A stretch of 64,000 bases of DNA from Bacteroidaceae bacterium HV4-6-C5C (GTDB lineage Bacteria; Bacteroidota; Bacteroidia; Bacteroidales; Bacteroidaceae), in the NCBI GenBank assembly GCA_007896885.1, contig VOIU01000001.1, positions 248,001 through 312,000 on the forward strand. The letters run 5' to 3'. Positions 1 through 9,059 of this stretch are shown here, one piece after another. A program made the position numbers and the translations under genes. Under the pieces are notes generated by a model, which searched no databases, was not told where the DNA came from, and was given only the letters and a program-made list of their open reading frames with translations. Position 1 is the stretch's first letter. Every line of letters starts with the position of its first letter.

Positions 1-162
1 TTAAATAGGAAAGACAACACTATTGGTCTTTTATTAAATGACCCGTCTTTATATCAAAACTTGAATGCAACTACCATTAACGCAGCCAGTCTTTTAGAAG
101 ACTTAAAAACTAACCCAAAACGCTATGTCCACTTTTCATTATTTGGCAAAAAAAATAAATAA
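1..162 (+). CDS. MCE/MlaD family protein, C-terminal end (partial)
   Basis: The window opens inside a plus-strand reading frame that ends with TAA at 160-162. The visible 53 residues contain NTIGLLLNDPSLYQNLNAT and end FSLFGKKNK. This tail is typical of Bacteroidota MlaD-like proteins, the MCE-domain substrate-binding component of a phospholipid ABC transporter in the cell envelope: a helical region with a Gly-Leu-Leu-Asn-Asp motif follows the MCE domain. The MCE domain itself lies outside the window, so the assignment rests on the tail and on my recollection that such genes sit upstream of dnaA in Bacteroides. It could be another helical envelope protein. Confidence 0.6.
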   Translation, partial: LNRKDNTIGLLLNDPSLYQNLNATTINAASLLEDLKTNPKRYVHFSLFGKKNK

Positions 163-260
163 AAACCATTTACTATATAGATTTTGTCTAAATAGCATGC
201 GCAATAAAAAATAAGCGCAATGTATGCATATATAAACTAAAATCAGCACTTTTACCTCAA

Positions 261-286
261 CTTACCTAATAATAGTATTAGGTAAG
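261..286. other. Hairpin in the mlaD-dnaA intergenic region
   Basis: An 11-bp perfect inverted repeat (arms 261-271 and 276-286, arm CTTACCTAATA) has a 4-nt loop. It is not followed by a T-run on the plus strand, so it is not a standard terminator. A second inverted repeat lies at 346-354 / 369-377 (AACACTTAT), with one near-DnaA-box (TTATTCACT, 351-359) in its loop region. The rest of 163-505 is AT-rich with no open gene. This could be a processing site, an operator or part of an origin; nothing decides it. Confidence 0.45.
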
Positions 287-428
287 CCAGAGGCATATAT
301 CATTCTGTCTATCAAACCATTACAATAAAGCAAGAGCACGTATGTAACACTTATTCACTTATTACAGGATAAGTGTTTGAAACTAAATCATTTATTGTTT
401 TTTTGAGATACACAAACAAAAAAACACA

Positions 429-460
429 TTTGTTTTTTTGAAATAAGATTGCCAAATTTG
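429..460 (+). promoter_or_regulatory. Probable dnaA promoter
   Basis: TTTG at 429-432 is followed, after 20 nt, by CAAATTTG at 453-460. This matches the Bacteroides -33 TTTG / -7 TAnnTTTG pattern with one mismatch in the -7 box. The dnaA ATG is 46 nt downstream. Confidence 0.5.
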
Positions 461-505
461 CAATTGTAGAAGTTTTGCTTAATTAATAAATGTGTTAAAA
501 CCGTT

Positions 506-1897
506 ATGAGTGAATTAAATCATGTCGGGCTGTGGAACCGCTGTCTGGAAATTATCAGAGACAATGTTCCCGAGCAGACATACAAAACTTGGTTTCTCCC
601 CATTACGCCTTTAAAATATGAGGACAAAACGTTGGTGGTGCAAGTCCCCAGCCAGTTCTTTTATGAATTTCTCGAAGACAAGTTTGTAGACTTGCTTCGG
701 AAGACACTCTATAAGGTTATCGGTGAAGGAACTAAGCTTATGTATAACGTCATGGTAGACAAAAGTTCACGCACCACGGTCAATTTAGAGTCTACCCCTC
801 GTACAATTATACCTCAGAAGAAGGTAATCGGCAAGGAAATACCTCAGACGCCCGCAATTGATTTAGATCCACACCTAAATCCCGAATATAATTTTGAGAC
901 GTTTATTGAAGGCTACAGCAATAAACTATCACGTAGCGTAGCAGAAGCGGTAGCTCTAAATCCAGCCAAAACGATCTTTAATCCGTTATTTTTTTACGGT
1001 GCATCAGGCGTTGGCAAAACTCACCTGTCAAATGCTATCGGCACCAAAATTAAGGAGATTTACCCGGATAAACGAGTACTGTATGTGTCCGCACACCTCT
1101 TCCAAGTGCAGTACACCGATTCCGTTCGAAATAATACCACCAATGATTTCATCAACTTCTACCAATCAATAGACATACTGATCATCGATGATATACAAGA
1201 ATTTGCCGGAGTAACCAAAACGCAAAACACTTTCTTTCATATATTCAATCACTTGCATCAGAACGGGAAACAATTGATACTTACCTCCGACCGTTCCCCC
1301 GCGCTTCTACAAGGCATGGAAGAACGTTTAATCACCCGCTTCAAATGGGGTATGGTAGCCGAATTGGAAAGGCCTACGGTAGAATTGCGACGGAACATTC
1401 TTCGCAATAAAATACACCGTGACGGCTTGCAATTTCCTGAAGAAGTTATAAACTATATTGCTGAGAACGTTAGTGAAAGCGTACGAGACTTGGAGGGTAT
1501 AGTTATATCAATCATGGCTCACTCTACTATCTATAATAAAGAAATAGATTTGGACCTTGCACAACGCATCGTTAAGAAGGTATCAAACAGTGAACGTAAA
1601 GCCATATCTGTGGATGATATAATTGCTGTTGTATGCAAGCATTTCTCATTGGAGACTTCTGCAATCCATACCAAATCAAGAAAACGTGAAGTTGTTCAGG
1701 CACGTCAAATCGCAATGTATTTGGCTAAGACCCACACCGATTATTCTACTGCGAAGATCGGCTTATTAATCGGAAATAAAGACCACGCGACTGTACTGCA
1801 CGCTTGTAAGACAATTAAAGAGCTTAAGGAAGTAGATAAAGCTTTCCGGGCAGAGATAGACGATATACAAACCACATTAAAAAAGCAGGGTAATTAA
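506..1897 (+). CDS. dnaA: Chromosomal replication initiator protein DnaA
   Basis: DnaA is the AAA+ ATPase that binds DnaA boxes, melts the origin and loads the helicase. The 463 residues show an N-terminal helicase-interaction domain (about 1-85), a linker, the AAA+ core with Walker [10 protein letters not shown] near residue 165 and Walker B LIIDDIQ near 225, and a C-terminal helix-turn-helix DNA-binding domain with the signature [12 protein letters not shown] near 426. The length is normal. The ATG at 506 gives the usual start ([16 protein letters not shown]). The last codons lie in one arm of a strong palindrome shared with the convergent nitroreductase gene. The two genes overlap by four bases. 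A Bacteroides-type promoter lies just upstream. Confidence 0.98.
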   Translation: MSELNHVGLWNRCLEIIRDNVPEQTYKTWFLPITPLKYEDKTLVVQVPSQFFYEFLEDKFVDLLRKTLYKVIGEGTKLMYNVMVDKSSRTTVNLESTPRTIIPQKKVIGKEIPQTPAIDLDPHLNPEYNFETFIEGYSNKLSRSVAEAVALNPAKTIFNPLFFYGASGVGKTHLSNAIGTKIKEIYPDKRVLYVSAHLFQVQYTDSVRNNTTNDFINFYQSIDILIIDDIQEFAGVTKTQNTFFHIFNHLHQNGKQLILTSDRSPALLQGMEERLITRFKWGMVAELERPTVELRRNILRNKIHRDGLQFPEEVINYIAENVSESVRDLEGIVISIMAHSTIYNKEIDLDLAQRIVKKVSNSERKAISVDDIIAVVCKHFSLETSAIHTKSRKREVVQARQIAMYLAKTHTDYSTAKIGLLIGNKDHATVLHACKTIKELKEVDKAFRAEIDDIQTTLKKQGN

Positions 1898-1917
1898 AAA
1901 CCCTGCTTTTTTAATGT
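1874..1917. terminator. Bidirectional terminator overlapping two coding ends
   Basis: A perfect 17-bp inverted repeat (arms 1874-1890 and 1901-1917) has a 10-nt loop, with A/T-rich flanks in both directions. Each arm encodes the C-terminus of one protein, so both dnaA and the opposing nitroreductase end in Thr-Leu-Lys-Lys-Gln-Gly plus one residue. Both stop codons are in the loop. Confidence 0.85.
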
Positions 1918-2628
1918 CTCCCAAAGATGCTTTGACATCTGCTCATTATCTTCTTTTCGATAACGGATATCTGTAAACACCTGAGCTAAAGTTTCTTTAT
2001 TGTTTTCTAAAACAAACTTCAAATTTTCGGGTAGAGATTCTTTATAAGAATAAATATGATTAATATCTTCTTCGGTATAATCATGATAAAACTCTTCATG
2101 AACTACACCTTCGAGAGGCAGGCGATCAACTTGCTCAGGCAATTCAGCAGGCCACCCCACAGTTACAGTGGTGAGAGGAAATACCAATTCAGGCAATTTC
2201 AATGCATCAATAATCATCTGTGGGTTATAAGTCGTAGTACCCAAATAGCAAATACCCAAGCCAGCTCTCTCGGCAGCCACACAAAAAGTCTGTGCAGCCA
2301 ATAACGTATCCACTGCACCGGTAACAAACCACTCGAAATTATCATATCCTGGAAGTGCATTACGTTGCTCACACCATTTAGTAAAGCGGCGCAAGTCTAC
2401 GCAAAAGGTTAAAACAACCGGTGCATCTTTCACCATAGGTTGATTATAATGCGCCGGCGATAACTGAGCTTTTTTTTCATCGTTCCGGGTAACAATAACA
2501 CTATAAACCTGCATATTGCCAACTGTAGATGCCCTAAACGACATCTGCAGCAAATCATTTAACAAATCAGCGGGTATATCTCTCTGCTGATACTTACGAA
2601 TAGTTCTTCGATCTTTTAAGAAATCCAT
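1894..2628 (-). CDS. Nitroreductase family NAD(P)H:flavin oxidoreductase
   Basis: A 244-residue FMN-dependent oxidoreductase of the nitroreductase/FRP fold. It begins [19 protein letters not shown], the FMN-phosphate binding start typical of NfsA-like proteins, and continues with [10 protein letters not shown]. Further on, [10 protein letters not shown] and the Trp-Pro segment VTVGWPAE match the middle of the fold. The substrate cannot be told from sequence. An upstream TTG start (2646) is open but lies inside the -7 promoter box (2644-2651), so the ATG at 2628 is preferred and leaves a very short leader. The 3' end overlaps dnaA tail to tail, within a shared terminator. Confidence 0.88.
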   Translation of the reverse strand: MDFLKDRRTIRKYQQRDIPADLLNDLLQMSFRASTVGNMQVYSVIVTRNDEKKAQLSPAHYNQPMVKDAPVVLTFCVDLRRFTKWCEQRNALPGYDNFEWFVTGAVDTLLAAQTFCVAAERAGLGICYLGTTTYNPQMIIDALKLPELVFPLTTVTVGWPAELPEQVDRLPLEGVVHEEFYHDYTEEDINHIYSYKESLPENLKFVLENNKETLAQVFTDIRYRKEDNEQMSKHLWETLKKQGF

Positions 2629-2643
2629 CTCATTTTTTTTCTG

Positions 2644-2651
2644 CAAATATA
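2644..2651 (-). promoter_or_regulatory. -7 box of the nitroreductase gene
   Basis: The minus strand reads TATATTTG, an exact TAnnTTTG match, 16 nt before the ATG. No clear -33 TTTG is visible at the right distance. Confidence 0.55.
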
Positions 2652-2860
2652 GAAAAGAAGAAGGAAAAAGACTACTTTATATAAAAATTAAAAGCATATA
2701 ATTAAAATAGAATAAAATAAAAGTAAATGATAGAAATAATTAAGATTTTTATTTTTGGTAACTTATTTCATACTTCAAGAAATTAAACCATTGATTATTA
2801 ATAATATAAATTTTAAAAAGAAAAACCATATATTTTTTGATAAAAATATAATATCCATTT

Positions 2861-2892
2861 TTTGAAATAATAAAAAACATTTGTTAGATTTG
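2861..2892 (+). promoter_or_regulatory. nrdJ promoter
   Basis: TTTG (2861-2864), 20 nt, then TAGATTTG (2885-2892): a full Bacteroides -33/-7 match. The leader to the GTG start is about 70 nt. The divergent gap 2629-2968 is otherwise very AT-rich. I looked for a cobalamin riboswitch, expected for a B12 enzyme, and saw none; the leader is too short. Confidence 0.75.
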
Positions 2893-2968
2893 CAAATACA
2901 TAAAATAATGGTTGCAGAACTTCTACAAAGTAAAAACCATTATCAATTCAAATTAGACATTTAACGTC

Positions 2969-5506
2969 GTGGAAAAACAAATCTACTCCTACAACGAAGC
3001 TTATGAAGAATCTTTACGGTACTTTAAAGGCGATGAGTTGGCTGCGCGTGTTTGGGTAAACAAATACGCCGTCAAAGATTCTTTTGGAAATATCTATGAA
3101 AAGTCACCGAAAGACATGCATTGGAGAATAGCAAACGAAGTGGCAAGAGTCGAAAGTAAATATCCCAATCCTCTGAGTAAGGAAGAACTCTTCGACTTGT
3201 TTGATCACTTCAAGTATATTGTTCCTCAGGGAAGCCCCATGACGGGAATTGGGAACAATTATCAGATAGCCTCACTATCAAACTGCTTCGTTATTGGAGT
3301 TGAAGGTGAAGCCGATTCATACGGTGCTATATTCAAAGTTGACGAGGAGCAGGTTCAGTTAATGAAACGCAGAGGAGGAGTAGGACATGATTTGTCACAC
3401 ATCCGTCCCAAAGGTTCCCCTGTTAAAAACTCGGCACTGACTTCCACAGGATTGGTTCCATTTATGGAGCGTTATTCCAACTCAACCCGTGAGGTGGCTC
3501 AGGATGGGCGACGCGGTGCTTTAATGCTGAGTGTATCGATAAAACACCCCGACTCCGAGGCGTTTATTGATGCTAAAATGATTGAAGGCAAAATTACGGG
3601 TGCCAATGTTTCGGTAAAATTGGATGATGCATTTATGCAAGCGGCTATTGATGGACAGACTTATACCCAGCAGTACCCCATCAATGCTAAAAAGCCTACG
3701 ACAAAAAAAGAAATCAGTGCTACAAGTCTATGGAAGAAAATCGTTCATAATGCATGGAAATCAGCAGAACCGGGCGTATTATTCTGGGATACCATTATAA
3801 GAGAATCCGTACCCGACTGTTATGCAGACTTAGGATACAAGACCGTTTCAACGAATCCTTGCGGGGAGATTCCTCTTTGCCCTTACGATTCTTGCAGACT
3901 TTTGGCGATCAACTTATACTCCTATGTAGTCAATCCGTTTAAGCCGAATGCATATTTTGACCATGAGCTGTTCAACAAGCATGTAGCTGTGGCTCAGCGA
4001 ATAATGGATGACATTATCGACCTTGAGTTGGAAAAGATAGAACGTATTATTGCCAAAATAGATGCCGATCCGGAAAACGAAGAAATCAAGGCTACCGAAC
4101 GCAGACTATGGGATAAGATCTACGAAAAAAGCGGGCAAGGCCGCCGTACCGGAGTCGGTATTACTGCCGAAGGGGATATGCTTGCAGCATTGGGCCTACG
4201 TTACGGTTCCGAAGAAGCCACCGACTTTTCGGAAAATATTCACAAAGTGATTGCTATAAACGCTTACCGTTCTTCGGTGGCTATGGCAAAAGAGCGTGGT
4301 TCATTTGCTATTTACGACAGCGAACGGGAAAAAGACAATCCATTCATCAACCGCTTGCGCGAGGCTGATCCGGAACTGTATGATGATATGAAGAAATACG
4401 GTCGCCGTAACATTGCATGTCTCACCATCGCTCCGACCGGGACTACAAGTTTGATGACTCAAACCACTTCGGGTATTGAACCTGTATTCTTGCCCGTTTA
4501 CAAACGTAGACGTAAAGTCAACCCGAACGACACCAATGTACATGTGGACTTTATTGATGAGACCGGTGATGCTTTTGAAGAATATATCGTTTTCCATCCC
4601 AAGTTCGTCACATGGATGGAGGCACAAGGATTAAATCCTGCCAGACGTTATACGCAAGAAGAAATAGATGTACTCGTTGAAAAGTCACCTTACTATAAAG
4701 CTACATCAAATGACGTAGACTGGCTGATGAAAGTCAGAATGCAAGGACGCATTCAGAAATGGGTGGATCACTCTATCAGTGTAACGATCAATCTACCTAA
4801 CGATGTTGACGAGGAGCTCGTAAACCGTTTGTATGTAGAAGCTTGGAAATCTGGTTGTAAAGGATGTACCGTTTATCGTGACGGCTCACGTTCGGGTGTT
4901 CTTGTCTCTACTAAGAGCGACAAGAATGAAGGTTTGCCACCATGCAAGCCACCTACAGTAGTAGAAACACGGCCGACCATCCTGGACGCTGACGTGGTAC
5001 GCTTCCAGAACAACAAAGAAAAATGGGTGGCATTTGTCGGTTTGCTCGACGGTCATCCCTACGAAATATTCACGGGACTTCAAGATGACGACGAAGGTAT
5101 CATATTACCCAAGAACGTGATCACAGGACATATCATCAAGAACATCGACAAAGATGGCAACAAGCGATATGATTTCCAATTCCAGAATAAACGGGGTTAC
5201 AAGGTTACCATCGAAGGACTTTCAGAGAAGTTCAACAAAGAGTATTGGAATTATGCTAAACTGATTTCCGGCGTACTAAGATATCGCATGCCTATTGAAC
5301 AGGTAATCAAGTTGGTGGGTTCGTTACAACTTGACAGTGAGAGCATCAATACCTGGAAGAATGGAGTAGAACGTGCTTTGAAAAAATATATCACCGATGG
5401 TACGGAAGCAAAGGGTAAGAAATGTCCAAACTGTGGAAACGAAACATTGGTTTATCAGGAAGGATGTCTTATCTGTACCACTTGCGGTTCTTCACGTTGT
5501 GGATAA
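2969..5506 (+). CDS. nrdJ: Adenosylcobalamin-dependent (class II) ribonucleoside-diphosphate reductase
   Basis: This enzyme reduces ribonucleotides to deoxyribonucleotides using a radical generated from adenosylcobalamin, so it needs B12 but no oxygen. The 845 residues contain the RNR core with the finger-loop signature NPCGEIPLCPYDSC near residue 298 (active-site Cys), GRRGALMLS near residue 180 and APTGTTSLM near 490. A C-terminal TSCPD-type region follows, then a zinc-ribbon/redox tail with CPNCG and CTTCG ending SSRCG. The start is GTG; no in-frame ATG lies close by, and the residues after it (EKQIYSYNEAYEESLRYF) match the family start. The gene stands alone, with its own promoter and a terminator after it. 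A nearby dnaA fits a role in DNA replication supply. Confidence 0.95.
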   Translation: MEKQIYSYNEAYEESLRYFKGDELAARVWVNKYAVKDSFGNIYEKSPKDMHWRIANEVARVESKYPNPLSKEELFDLFDHFKYIVPQGSPMTGIGNNYQIASLSNCFVIGVEGEADSYGAIFKVDEEQVQLMKRRGGVGHDLSHIRPKGSPVKNSALTSTGLVPFMERYSNSTREVAQDGRRGALMLSVSIKHPDSEAFIDAKMIEGKITGANVSVKLDDAFMQAAIDGQTYTQQYPINAKKPTTKKEISATSLWKKIVHNAWKSAEPGVLFWDTIIRESVPDCYADLGYKTVSTNPCGEIPLCPYDSCRLLAINLYSYVVNPFKPNAYFDHELFNKHVAVAQRIMDDIIDLELEKIERIIAKIDADPENEEIKATERRLWDKIYEKSGQGRRTGVGITAEGDMLAALGLRYGSEEATDFSENIHKVIAINAYRSSVAMAKERGSFAIYDSEREKDNPFINRLREADPELYDDMKKYGRRNIACLTIAPTGTTSLMTQTTSGIEPVFLPVYKRRRKVNPNDTNVHVDFIDETGDAFEEYIVFHPKFVTWMEAQGLNPARRYTQEEIDVLVEKSPYYKATSNDVDWLMKVRMQGRIQKWVDHSISVTINLPNDVDEELVNRLYVEAWKSGCKGCTVYRDGSRSGVLVSTKSDKNEGLPPCKPPTVVETRPTILDADVVRFQNNKEKWVAFVGLLDGHPYEIFTGLQDDDEGIILPKNVITGHIIKNIDKDGNKRYDFQFQNKRGYKVTIEGLSEKFNKEYWNYAKLISGVLRYRMPIEQVIKLVGSLQLDSESINTWKNGVERALKKYITDGTEAKGKKCPNCGNETLVYQEGCLICTTCGSSRCG

Positions 5507-5633
5507 AGCTTGCAAAACCCCGGAATGATATCGGAAAAGAACATTTGAAAAACAAATAGCGAAACGCATGTCAGAGAAGCCTCTGGTTAACACACAAACG
5601 TTTGCATAGGATTTTCAAATACTTGAATAAAAC

Positions 5634-5692
5634 TAGCTGCATGATTATGTCGAATAATATCTATACTTGCATAATCATTGCAGCTATTTTTA
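5634..5692 (+). terminator. Terminator downstream of nrdJ
   Basis: Arms TAGCTGC-A-TGATTAT (5634-5648) and ATAATCATTGCAGCTA (5671-5686) pair with a one-base bulge and a 22-nt loop, followed by a T-run. The hairpin ends just before the malQ start. Confidence 0.6.
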
Positions 5693-5704
5693 AATCTAAT
5701 ATAT

Positions 5705-8401
5705 ATGATATTATCTTTTCATATTGAATATCGGACAAATTGGGGTGAAGATCTCAGAATTTCCGGAAATACTCCGGAATTAGGTCAGGATCAAGCCGAT
5801 AAGTCCATTCTATTGCATACAGTAGATGGTATTCATTGGAGTGCGGACATAGAAGTGCAAGCTCCTGAAAACGAAACAATAGAATATTGTTATCAGGTCT
5901 TTCACGCAGACAAAATCATACGAACGGAATGGAACGACATTCCACGAAGACTCTACACCGGATCAAAGGCTAAGAAGAAAGTCTATCGACTACTCGATTG
6001 TTGGAGAAATCTTCCCGAACAGTTATTCTTTTATTCCTCGGCATTCACCGACTCTTTACTTGCACACTCTCATAAAACGGAGAAAGCAGAAACATTTAAG
6101 AAAGGGTTTCTCATCAAAGCTTTTGCGCCCAACATCGATGACAATCATTGCTTGGCGATCTCGGGCAACCAGGAAGTGCTGGGTGACTGGGACATCACAA
6201 AGGCCGTTGTCATGAGTGACGCCAATTTTCCCGAATGGCAAGTTGAAATAGATGCTTCCACCCTACATTATCCCATGGAGTACAAGTTTGTGCTCTATAA
6301 CAAAAAGGAGCAACGTGTGGTAGCATGGGAGAATAACCCGAACCGCTATTTAGCTGATATGGGCATTGGGGCTAATGAGACACTTGCTCTTAGCGACCGT
6401 TATGTGTACTTTGACTTACCAGCTTGGAAAGGTGCCGGAGTAGCGATCCCCGTCTTTTCACTCCGATCGGAAGAGAGTTATGGCGTAGGCGACTTTAGTG
6501 ATTTGAAGCGTATAATCGACTGGGCTGTTCTGACTCATCAGAAGACAGTACAAATTCTACCCATTAACGATACGACAATGACGCATACCTGGACCGACTC
6601 GTATCCTTATAACAGTATTTCAATTTATGCTCTCCACCCGATGTATGCTGATATAAGGGAAATGGGAAAATTGGGAGACCGCAAACAGATGGGCGAATTC
6701 GAAAAACGCCAGAAAGAGTTGAATACTCTCCCGACAGTCGACTACGAAGCTGTTAATCAGGTTAAATGGGAATACTTCCGGTTGATATTCAAACAGGAAG
6801 GTGAAACAATTCTGAATTCCGAAGGCTTTAAGCACTTCTTCAATGAGAATAAAGAATGGCTTCAACCTTATGCTGTCTTCAGCTACCTGAGGGATGCCTA
6901 TAAAACACCCGACTTCCGTCAATGGCCTAAATATAAAGAATATAATCCGAAGGATATTGAGAAGTTGTGCAAGCCAAAATCCGCCGACTATCCACATATT
7001 GCAATCTATTATTTTATTCAATATCACCTTCACCTCCAACTGCTGGCAGTGAGAGAGCATGCACATACGCACGGCGTGGTATTAAAAGGAGATATACCGA
7101 TTGGAATCAGCAGGAATAGTGTGGAAGCTTGGAAAGAACCTCATTATTTCAATCTGAATGGTCAGGCAGGTGCACCTCCCGATGACTTCTCGGTAAATGG
7201 TCAGAATTGGGGATTCCCGACTTACAATTGGGATATAATGGAGAAAGACGGATATGCATGGTGGATGAAACGCTTTAGAAAGATGGCGGAATACTTCGAT
7301 GCCTATCGCATAGACCACATTTTAGGTTTCTTCCGCATCTGGGAAATACCGACTCATGCCGTACACGGGCTATTGGGACAATTTGTTCCGGCACTCCCCA
7401 TGACTCGTGAAGAAATAGAAGGCTATGGTCTACCGTTCCGCAAAGAGTTCTTCTTAGAACCGTATATACACGAATATTTCCTCAACCAGGTGTTCGGGCC
7501 GCATACCGACTACGTCAAGCAGCATTTCTTGGAAAATACCGATACTTGGGAGATTTACCGAATGCGTGAAGAATTCGATACACAACGTAAGGTCGAGCTA
7601 TACTTCGCCGGAAAAACGGATGAAGCGAGCATTTGGATACGAAACGGACTGTATTCGTTGATCAGTGATGTCTTATTCGTTCCCGACCGTACCGATCCGA
7701 ACAAATATCATCCGCGCATCGGAGTGCAGCACGATTTTATCTACCGCGCTTTGAGCGATTCGGAAAAAGCAGCATTCAACCGTTTGTACGATCAGTATTA
7801 CTATCACCGCCATAATGAGTTCTGGCGGGAACAAGCCATGAGAAAGTTGCCACAGCTCACACAGTCTACGCGAATGTTGGTTTGTGGAGAAGACCTTGGC
7901 ATGATACCGGAATGTGTGGCATGGGTAATGAATGACCTCCGTATTCTCAGTCTCGAAATACAACGAATGCCCAAAGATCCGTCGCAGGAATTCGGACATC
8001 CCGATTGGTATCCTTACCGTTCGGTCTGCACCATTTCCACTCACGACATGGCAACTCTACGTGGATGGTGGGAAGAAGATACCCAACAGACGCAACGATA
8101 CTATAATGGAATACTCGGACATTACGGGACAGCCCCATCGGTTGCCACACCGGATATCTGCGAAGAAGTTGTCCGTAATCACCTGCACAGTAACTCCATG
8201 CTCTGTATCTTGTCGTTTCAAGATTGGTCGTCGATAGACGGTGAATGGCGTAACCCCAACGTTCAGGATGAACGCATCAACATACCGGCTAATCCACGAC
8301 ACTATTGGCGCTATCGCATGCACCTGAGTCTGGAGCAGTTGATGAAAGCGGACTCTCTGAATACTAAAATAAGAAGCTTAATCGGGCAAACAGGCCGGTA
8401 A
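5705..8401 (+). CDS. malQ: 4-alpha-glucanotransferase with two starch-binding domains
   Basis: MalQ (GH77, amylomaltase) transfers alpha-1,4-glucan chains between malto-oligosaccharides in cytoplasmic maltose and glycogen metabolism. The 898 residues have two tandem CBM20 starch-binding modules (about 1-100 and 130-240) and then the GH77 barrel, the layout of plant DPE2. Catalytic motifs are visible: AYRIDHILGFFRIWEIP near residue 530 (nucleophile Asp), CGEDLGMIPE near 728 (acid/base Glu) and STHDMATLRGWW near 779 (third Asp). An upstream TTG at 5678 would add nine residues; the ATG at 5705 is preferred because MILSFHIEYRTNWGE is the natural CBM20 start. A 22-bp repeat array begins 28 nt after the stop. 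Confidence 0.95.
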   Translation: MILSFHIEYRTNWGEDLRISGNTPELGQDQADKSILLHTVDGIHWSADIEVQAPENETIEYCYQVFHADKIIRTEWNDIPRRLYTGSKAKKKVYRLLDCWRNLPEQLFFYSSAFTDSLLAHSHKTEKAETFKKGFLIKAFAPNIDDNHCLAISGNQEVLGDWDITKAVVMSDANFPEWQVEIDASTLHYPMEYKFVLYNKKEQRVVAWENNPNRYLADMGIGANETLALSDRYVYFDLPAWKGAGVAIPVFSLRSEESYGVGDFSDLKRIIDWAVLTHQKTVQILPINDTTMTHTWTDSYPYNSISIYALHPMYADIREMGKLGDRKQMGEFEKRQKELNTLPTVDYEAVNQVKWEYFRLIFKQEGETILNSEGFKHFFNENKEWLQPYAVFSYLRDAYKTPDFRQWPKYKEYNPKDIEKLCKPKSADYPHIAIYYFIQYHLHLQLLAVREHAHTHGVVLKGDIPIGISRNSVEAWKEPHYFNLNGQAGAPPDDFSVNGQNWGFPTYNWDIMEKDGYAWWMKRFRKMAEYFDAYRIDHILGFFRIWEIPTHAVHGLLGQFVPALPMTREEIEGYGLPFRKEFFLEPYIHEYFLNQVFGPHTDYVKQHFLENTDTWEIYRMREEFDTQRKVELYFAGKTDEASIWIRNGLYSLISDVLFVPDRTDPNKYHPRIGVQHDFIYRALSDSEKAAFNRLYDQYYYHRHNEFWREQAMRKLPQLTQSTRMLVCGEDLGMIPECVAWVMNDLRILSLEIQRMPKDPSQEFGHPDWYPYRSVCTISTHDMATLRGWWEEDTQQTQRYYNGILGHYGTAPSVATPDICEEVVRNHLHSNSMLCILSFQDWSSIDGEWRNPNVQDERINIPANPRHYWRYRMHLSLEQLMKADSLNTKIRSLIGQTGR

Positions 8402-8429
8402 AAATAGAGAGACGATTGGTTGTTGCCAA

Positions 8430-8517
8430 ACAGATGGTCACTTGAGGCTTAACAGACCATCTGTTCGACCTCAACAGATGGTCTGTTGAAAGCCAATAGA
8501 TGGTCTGTTCGGACGGC
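8430..8517. repeat. Array of four 22-bp units, family AACAGATGGTCTGTT
   Basis: Units start at 8430, 8452, 8474 and 8496, each 22 bp. The core is AACAGATGGTCTGTT: 6-bp inverted arms around a TGG centre. Unit 2 has the centre inverted (CCA). Unit 1 has a degenerate right arm (CACTT). The 7-nt linkers vary. The same family, with the same degenerate first unit, occurs at 55681-55768. Confidence 0.85.
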
Positions 8518-8626
8518 ACTGAACTACAATAAAAATAACCTTCATGCAGAAAACATCAATTACAAATGAGTTTTGCATCAAGGTTATTCTTATTTTTGCA
8601 ACATACTAACATTTCAACCAGCCGTC

Positions 8627-8995
8627 ATGAAAAGTTATATATTCCTCGATAATGTTCGTTTCTTCGCTTACCACGGCGTGGGCGAACAAGAGCGCCAGGT
8701 AGGCAATGAGTTCATTATCAATTTACGACTGAAAGTAGATATCTGCCAGGCTTCCAAGACCGATGATCTAACGGATACCGTGAGTTATGCTGACATTTAC
8801 GAAGCTATAAAAAAAGAGATGGAAACCCCTTCTCAATTGCTGGAACATGTCTGTAGACGGATATGCCAGAACCTATTCCGCACCTTCCCTACTATTGAGG
8901 CTATCGAATTGAAACTGGCAAAACGCAACCCGCCAATGGGCGCGGATTTGGATTATGCCGGAGTGGAAGTCTATTACGAACGACATGAGCTTTAA
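8627..8995 (+). CDS. folB: Dihydroneopterin aldolase
   Basis: FolB converts 7,8-dihydroneopterin to 6-hydroxymethyl-dihydropterin and glycolaldehyde in folate synthesis, in the cytoplasm. The 122 residues match the family length. MKSYIFLDNVRFFAYHGVGEQERQ carries the family's Tyr-His-Gly-Val/Cys motif, DTVSYADIYEAIK follows, LLEHVCRRI contains the Leu-Leu-Glu motif, and the C-terminal KRNPPMGADLDYAGVEV is characteristic. A TTG 18 codons upstream (8573) was rejected in favour of the ATG. A TATTTTTG box at 8591-8598 lies 28 nt before the ATG and may be its -7 element. The gene is monocistronic between two 22-bp repeat arrays. Confidence 0.95.
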   Translation: MKSYIFLDNVRFFAYHGVGEQERQVGNEFIINLRLKVDICQASKTDDLTDTVSYADIYEAIKKEMETPSQLLEHVCRRICQNLFRTFPTIEAIELKLAKRNPPMGADLDYAGVEVYYERHEL

Positions 8996-9059
8996 CGTTG
9001 CATTAAGGAACTAAGCAACTAACACCAAGGAGGTATAGAAACCAGATATTTCCTGTTTA

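Noticed and set aside
163..505. Chromosomal origin next to dnaA
   Set aside because: Only one imperfect DnaA box; no cluster of boxes or DUE that I can support.
2626..2646. TTG start of the nitroreductase at 2646
   Set aside because: The codon is part of the TATATTTG promoter box; transcription would begin after it.
2629..2968. Cobalamin riboswitch for nrdJ
   Set aside because: The leader from the promoter is about 70 nt and lacks the B12-box; too short for this riboswitch.
5498..5506. Perfect DnaA box (TGTGGATAA) at the end of nrdJ
   Set aside because: A single 9-mer inside coding sequence, where about one chance match per window is not surprising; no cluster around it.
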